Positions 5,846 to 8,227 of a DNA stretch of 8,227 nt are shown here, piece by piece; position 1 is the first letter of the stretch; each line of letters opens with the position of its first letter. A program made the position numbers and the translations under genes. Origin of the DNA: Oscillospiraceae bacterium. GTDB taxonomy: Bacteria > Bacillota > Clostridia > Oscillospirales > Ruminococcaceae. Location: NCBI GenBank assembly GCA_030527085.1, contig JAUNBN010000050.1:1-8227 (forward strand), given 5' to 3'. Under the pieces are notes generated by a model. That model did no database searches, was not told where the DNA came from, and worked only from the letters and a program-made list of their open reading frames with translations.

Positions 5846-7255
5846 ATGGAAGAAAGAAGAGAAAACAGGCTCGGCACCCAGAGCGTCGGGCGGCTTTTGA
5901 TGAGTATGTCGCTGCCGCTTATGGTGTCCATGTTCGTGCAGGCGCTTTACAATATAGTGGACGGCATCTATGTTGCCGACCTCTCCGAGCTCGCGCTGAC
6001 GGCCACCTCGCTGGCCTTTCCGGCGCAGATGCTGCTTATAGCCGTTGCGCTGGGCACTGGCGCGGGCACGAACTCCCTGCTCTCGCGCAGGCTGGGCGCT
6101 AAGGATTTCGAGGGCGCGAACGCTGCGGCAAACAACGGCCTCTTTCTCTCGCTGGCAGCCTATGTGGTCTTTCTGGTCTTCGGTCTCACCTTGACGAGAA
6201 CCTGGTTCACCATCTTCACGGACGACGAGCAGCTCATACAGCTCGGCGTGGACTACCTCTCGGTCTGCCTTATCTACAGCGCGGGGGTGATGCTCGCGGT
6301 TATGGGCGAGCGGCTGCTTCAGGCTACGGGCAAGAGTATGCTCAGCATGGTCTCGCAGATTTCGGGAGCCGTCGTAAACATAGTTTTCGACCCCATACTC
6401 ATCTTCGGCCGCTACGGTTTTCCGGAGCTGGGCATTCGCGGCGCGGCCATAGCTACGGTTATGGGGCAGTTCACCTCGGCGATAGTCTCGCTGGCTCTGA
6501 ACCACCTGAAAAATCACGAGATACACTTCGATTTCAAGAACTTCAAAATCGACTGGCTCACAGTCAAGGAGATATACCGCGTCGGCATACCCGTAACGGT
6601 CTTAAACGCCATAGGCTCGGTTATGAACGTATTTATGAACCAGATACTCATAGTATTCTCCACGACCGCCGTGGCGGTCTTCGGGGCCTACTACAAGCTC
6701 AACAGCTTTATCTATATGCCGGTGTTCGGCCTGGTGCAGGGACTGGTGCCAATTGTGGGCTACAACTACGGCGCGCGGCGTCCCCACCGCATAATGCGCG
6801 CGGTCAAGCTCGCGAACATCGCCGCGATGACTATCCTCACTACGGGAATGATTATCTTCCTGCTCGCGCCGCACCTGCTGCTGGGGCTCTTCGACGCGGA
6901 CGAGAATATGCTGGCCATAGGCACGCGCGCCTTCCGCTGCATCTGCATCGCCTTCCCGATAAGCGCTATATCAATAGTATTGGGAAACATGTTCCAGGGT
7001 ATAGGCATAGGCTCAATAAGCCTTATAAACTCCTGCATGAGGCAGATAGTGGTACTGCTGCCCTCGGCCTACCTGCTGGCGAGAAGCTATGGCCTTAACT
7101 ATGTGTGGTATTCTTTTGTTATAGCCGAGGTTGCGTCTTTGATCTTTACGCTAATAGCCTACCGAAATGTGTATAAGAAGAGAATAGAACCCCTCTATGA
7201 GGAGGAGGCCGCAGCCGAAGAGGCCTCTCCCCTGAAGGCTCACGCCGCCGGCTGA
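5846..7255 (+). CDS. MATE-family multidrug/cation-coupled efflux transporter
   Basis: The 469-residue integral membrane protein has the length and twelve-helix hydrophobicity pattern of the MATE family, in two related halves. The N-terminal half has SLPLMVSMFVQALYNIVDG (22-40), LAFPAQMLLIAVALGTGAG and SLLSRRLGAKDFEGAN (77-92). The second half begins near residue 237 with VGIPVTVLNAIGSVMNVF and contains PVFGLVQGLVPIVGYNYGA, the equivalent conserved block. The pattern is most like MepA/DinF-type Bacillota members. These pumps export drugs or metabolites using a Na+ or H+ gradient; the substrate here is unknown. The C-terminus is a Glu/Ala-rich cytoplasmic tail. The ATG at 5846 has GAGGG only 3 bases upstream, a short spacing, but the N-terminus fits the family. 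The next gene begins 12 bases after the stop, so they are probably co-transcribed from the promoter at 5778-5806. Confidence 0.93.
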   Translation: MEERRENRLGTQSVGRLLMSMSLPLMVSMFVQALYNIVDGIYVADLSELALTATSLAFPAQMLLIAVALGTGAGTNSLLSRRLGAKDFEGANAAANNGLFLSLAAYVVFLVFGLTLTRTWFTIFTDDEQLIQLGVDYLSVCLIYSAGVMLAVMGERLLQATGKSMLSMVSQISGAVVNIVFDPILIFGRYGFPELGIRGAAIATVMGQFTSAIVSLALNHLKNHEIHFDFKNFKIDWLTVKEIYRVGIPVTVLNAIGSVMNVFMNQILIVFSTTAVAVFGAYYKLNSFIYMPVFGLVQGLVPIVGYNYGARRPHRIMRAVKLANIAAMTILTTGMIIFLLAPHLLLGLFDADENMLAIGTRAFRCICIAFPISAISIVLGNMFQGIGIGSISLINSCMRQIVVLLPSAYLLARSYGLNYVWYSFVIAEVASLIFTLIAYRNVYKKRIEPLYEEEAAAEEASPLKAHAAG

Positions 7256-7267
7256 AAGTGAGGATAT

Positions 7268-7903
7268 ATGTCTTACGAAAGCAAGCCGCTCTCTGAAATA
7301 AAGGAAGAACTTGGCCGCCGCGGGCCCTCGGCCCTTTGCGGGGACGCCGCGGCGCTTGCCGTCTCGCTCGCGCTGTACCTTGCGGGCGAAGGCGGCAGAC
7401 CAAAGCTGACCGTCCTCAAGTTCGGTGAAGCAGCCGACAAAGAAAGAGACGAGCCCGAGGCGCGCTCGGGCGTTCTGGCCGCGCGCTTAGCGGAGCTCGC
7501 CGAGGCCGACCGCGAGGCCGAGGACAATATACGCGCCGCGCTTCGCAAGCCGCCGCTCGCGCCCGCGGGAGCTGAAAAGCGAAACGAAGCGCTCGAGGAG
7601 GCCTACTGGGCAGCGGGCTCTGTGACGCTGAACCTCATGCGCAGCGTCAGTGAGGCCGCCGCACTCATCTCAAAGGCCGTAAACACCGCGAGCGCGCTCG
7701 AGAGGGCTTCTGCCGCCTCGAGTCTGGCGCTCTGTCTGGGGGCGCTGCGCGCGCTCGAAATAGAGGCGCTCGCCCGCGCTTCCTATCTTGGCGAGACGCG
7801 CCGCAATAGCCTCAGGCGCTCCGCGAGCCTGCTCAGAGAGGACTGCGAGAGAAGCGCGCTCGAGGCCCTTGAGGAGCTGCGCGGGGGCTTTTTGCAGCCT
7901 TGA
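7268..7903 (+). CDS. Divergent cyclodeaminase/cyclohydrolase family protein (FTCD C-terminal-like)
   Basis: The 211-residue, mostly helical, Ala- and Glu-rich protein follows the layout of the formiminotransferase-cyclodeaminase C-terminal family (including FchA). It opens with LSEIKEELGRRGPSALCGDAAALAVSLALYLA (8-39), where the family has 'EFL..LAS..PTPGGGS.AAL.GALGAALA'. A helix with AELAEADREAEDNIRAALRKP (75-95) matches the family's 'D..AF..v..A...PK' region, and EKRNEALEEAYWAAGSVTL (103-121) matches 'R..ai..A...A..vPl'. Helices at 144-175 correspond to the late 'SD.g.A..la.aa..gA..Nv.iN' part. The folate-handling signature is eroded: the Gly-rich GGGS is CGDA here, and 'N..A.SD' is missing. 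Known members act on 5-formimino- or 5,10-methenyl-tetrahydrofolate. Linkage to folT downstream supports a folate-related job, but activity may be lost or changed. The ATG at 7268 has GTGAGG 4 bases upstream. It lies 12 bases after the MATE gene. Confidence 0.7.
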   Translation: MSYESKPLSEIKEELGRRGPSALCGDAAALAVSLALYLAGEGGRPKLTVLKFGEAADKERDEPEARSGVLAARLAELAEADREAEDNIRAALRKPPLAPAGAEKRNEALEEAYWAAGSVTLNLMRSVSEAAALISKAVNTASALERASAASSLALCLGALRALEIEALARASYLGETRRNSLRRSASLLREDCERSALEALEELRGGFLQP

Positions 7904-8023
7904 GCGGGCTTTAACGGGTTGTTGTCCAAAACAGGTGCGATGCTGTGTTTTCCTTGCCTTCGGTGCAATACAGCGAAAAAGTGCGGGGCAGCGGCGCTCC
8001 CATTTTATTAGGAGGTCAGGCTT
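7904..8023 (+). promoter_or_regulatory. Structured folT leader with alternative hairpins and a short Cys-rich ORF
   Basis: The 120 bases before folT can form an 8-bp stem with one G-T pair (7942-7949 with 7967-7974) capped by an inner helix with a TTCG tetraloop (7959-7962). AAAACA (7928-7933) could instead pair with TGTTTT (7946-7951), so the two folds exclude each other. CTCC (7997-8000) can pair with GGAG of the folT ribosome site (8011-8014). A 23-codon ORF (7940-8011) begins MLCFPCLRCNTAKKC, and its TAG stop overlaps the AGGAGG site; its own ribosome site is poor. No obvious promoter or T-tract terminator is seen. I do not recognise the conserved parts of the THF riboswitch, and regulation here is inferred only from these pairings. 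Confidence 0.35.
8010..8015 (+). promoter_or_regulatory. Ribosome binding site deciding the TTG start of folT
   Basis: AGGAGG lies 8 bases before TTG at 8024. The same frame has a TAG stop at 8009-8011 and no ATG or GTG between, so TTG is the only start that keeps the full first helix of the S component. Confidence 0.75.
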
Positions 8024-8227
8024 TTGAGCTACAGAATAAAAAGACTCTGTTATCTCGGGCTGCTTACGGCCATGCAGGTTGTGCTCTCGCGCTTTCTCTC
8101 AATAAACATACCGCCAACGGCGGAGTACCTGATAAAGATAGGCTTTTCCTTTCTCCCGATAGGCGTCGCGGCCATACTCTTCGGCCCGCTCTGGGGCGGA
8201 GCCTGCGCCGCGCTCGGGGATGTTATC
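8024..8227 (+). CDS. folT: ECF transporter S component, folate family (FolT), 3' end outside window
   Basis: Only the first 68 residues are present. They begin MSYRIKRLCYLGLLTAMQVV and continue LSRFLSINIPP (21-31), IKIGFSFLPIGVAAILFGPLWGG (37-59) and ACAALGDVI (60-68). The order, a basic start, helix 1 ending in VLSRFLSI, then 'IKIGFSFLPI..AAILFGPLWG' and 'A.LGD', is the signature of the folate-family S component of energy-coupling factor transporters. The S component binds folate in the membrane and associates with the EcfT and two ATPase subunits, usually encoded elsewhere. The start is TTG, fixed by an upstream in-frame TAG and a good AGGAGG. It follows the cyclodeaminase-like gene by 120 bases, consistent with a folate uptake and use unit. 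Other vitamin S components share the fold, but the motifs favour folate. Confidence 0.85.
   Translation, partial: MSYRIKRLCYLGLLTAMQVVLSRFLSINIPPTAEYLIKIGFSFLPIGVAAILFGPLWGGACAALGDVI

Noticed and set aside
5600..6526. A 308-codon minus-strand open frame across the MATE start and the hairpin cluster
   Set aside because: Most of it is antisense to the MATE gene and the rest reads through palindromes. The composition is not protein-like, and it would run through the MATE promoter.
7904..8023. THF riboswitch upstream of folT
   Set aside because: This was the expected element here, but by eye I could not find its conserved junction sequences or its closing helix. Only a vague CGCTCC-like 3' end is present. 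A covariance-model scan would decide.

Overview
The window looks like a chromosomal stretch from a GC-rich anaerobic member of the Bacillota (Clostridia-like). This is an inference from three things: a 60-residue bL32 with two CxxC pairs, adjacent der and plsY genes, and a folate-family ECF transporter S component. Ile ATA and Arg AGG/AGA codons are frequent despite the high GC. I see no rRNA, tRNA, CRISPR array, insertion sequence or intact prophage.

Layout. 1-483 (+) is the 3' end of a repeat-containing surface or tail-fibre-like protein with a C-terminal membrane segment. It converges on a minus-strand gene (586-1431) across a hairpin that can terminate in both directions. That gene joins a Rossmann-like N-terminal region to a TylF/MycF-type methyltransferase and has a good sigma-A promoter at 1511-1539. 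The roughly 500-base gap 1432-1930 holds this promoter, a low-GC gene remnant, a strong hairpin terminator and a palindrome beyond the end of rmuC.

1931-5199 is a tight minus-strand operon, der-plsY-rmuC: a ribosome-assembly GTPase, the first acyltransferase of phospholipid synthesis, and a DNA recombination-limiting protein. plsY starts at a TTG one base after the der stop. Upstream, rpmF (bL32) has a perfect TTGACA-N17-TATAAT promoter and its own terminator before der.

5464-5845 separates the divergent rpmF and MATE promoters. Between them lies a cluster of hairpins (5592-5737), including a 16-bp stem, which looks like an intergenic palindromic repeat element.

5846-8227 (+) holds a MATE-family efflux pump, a divergent member of the formiminotransferase-cyclodeaminase/cyclohydrolase family, and the start of folT, the folate-binding subunit of an ECF transporter. 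The last two suggest a small folate-linked unit. The 120-base folT leader contains alternative hairpins and a 23-codon Cys-rich ORF whose stop overlaps the folT ribosome binding site. It does not match the THF riboswitch as I remember it. The folT leader with the divergent cyclodeaminase-like gene, and the hairpin cluster, are the most interesting parts of the window.
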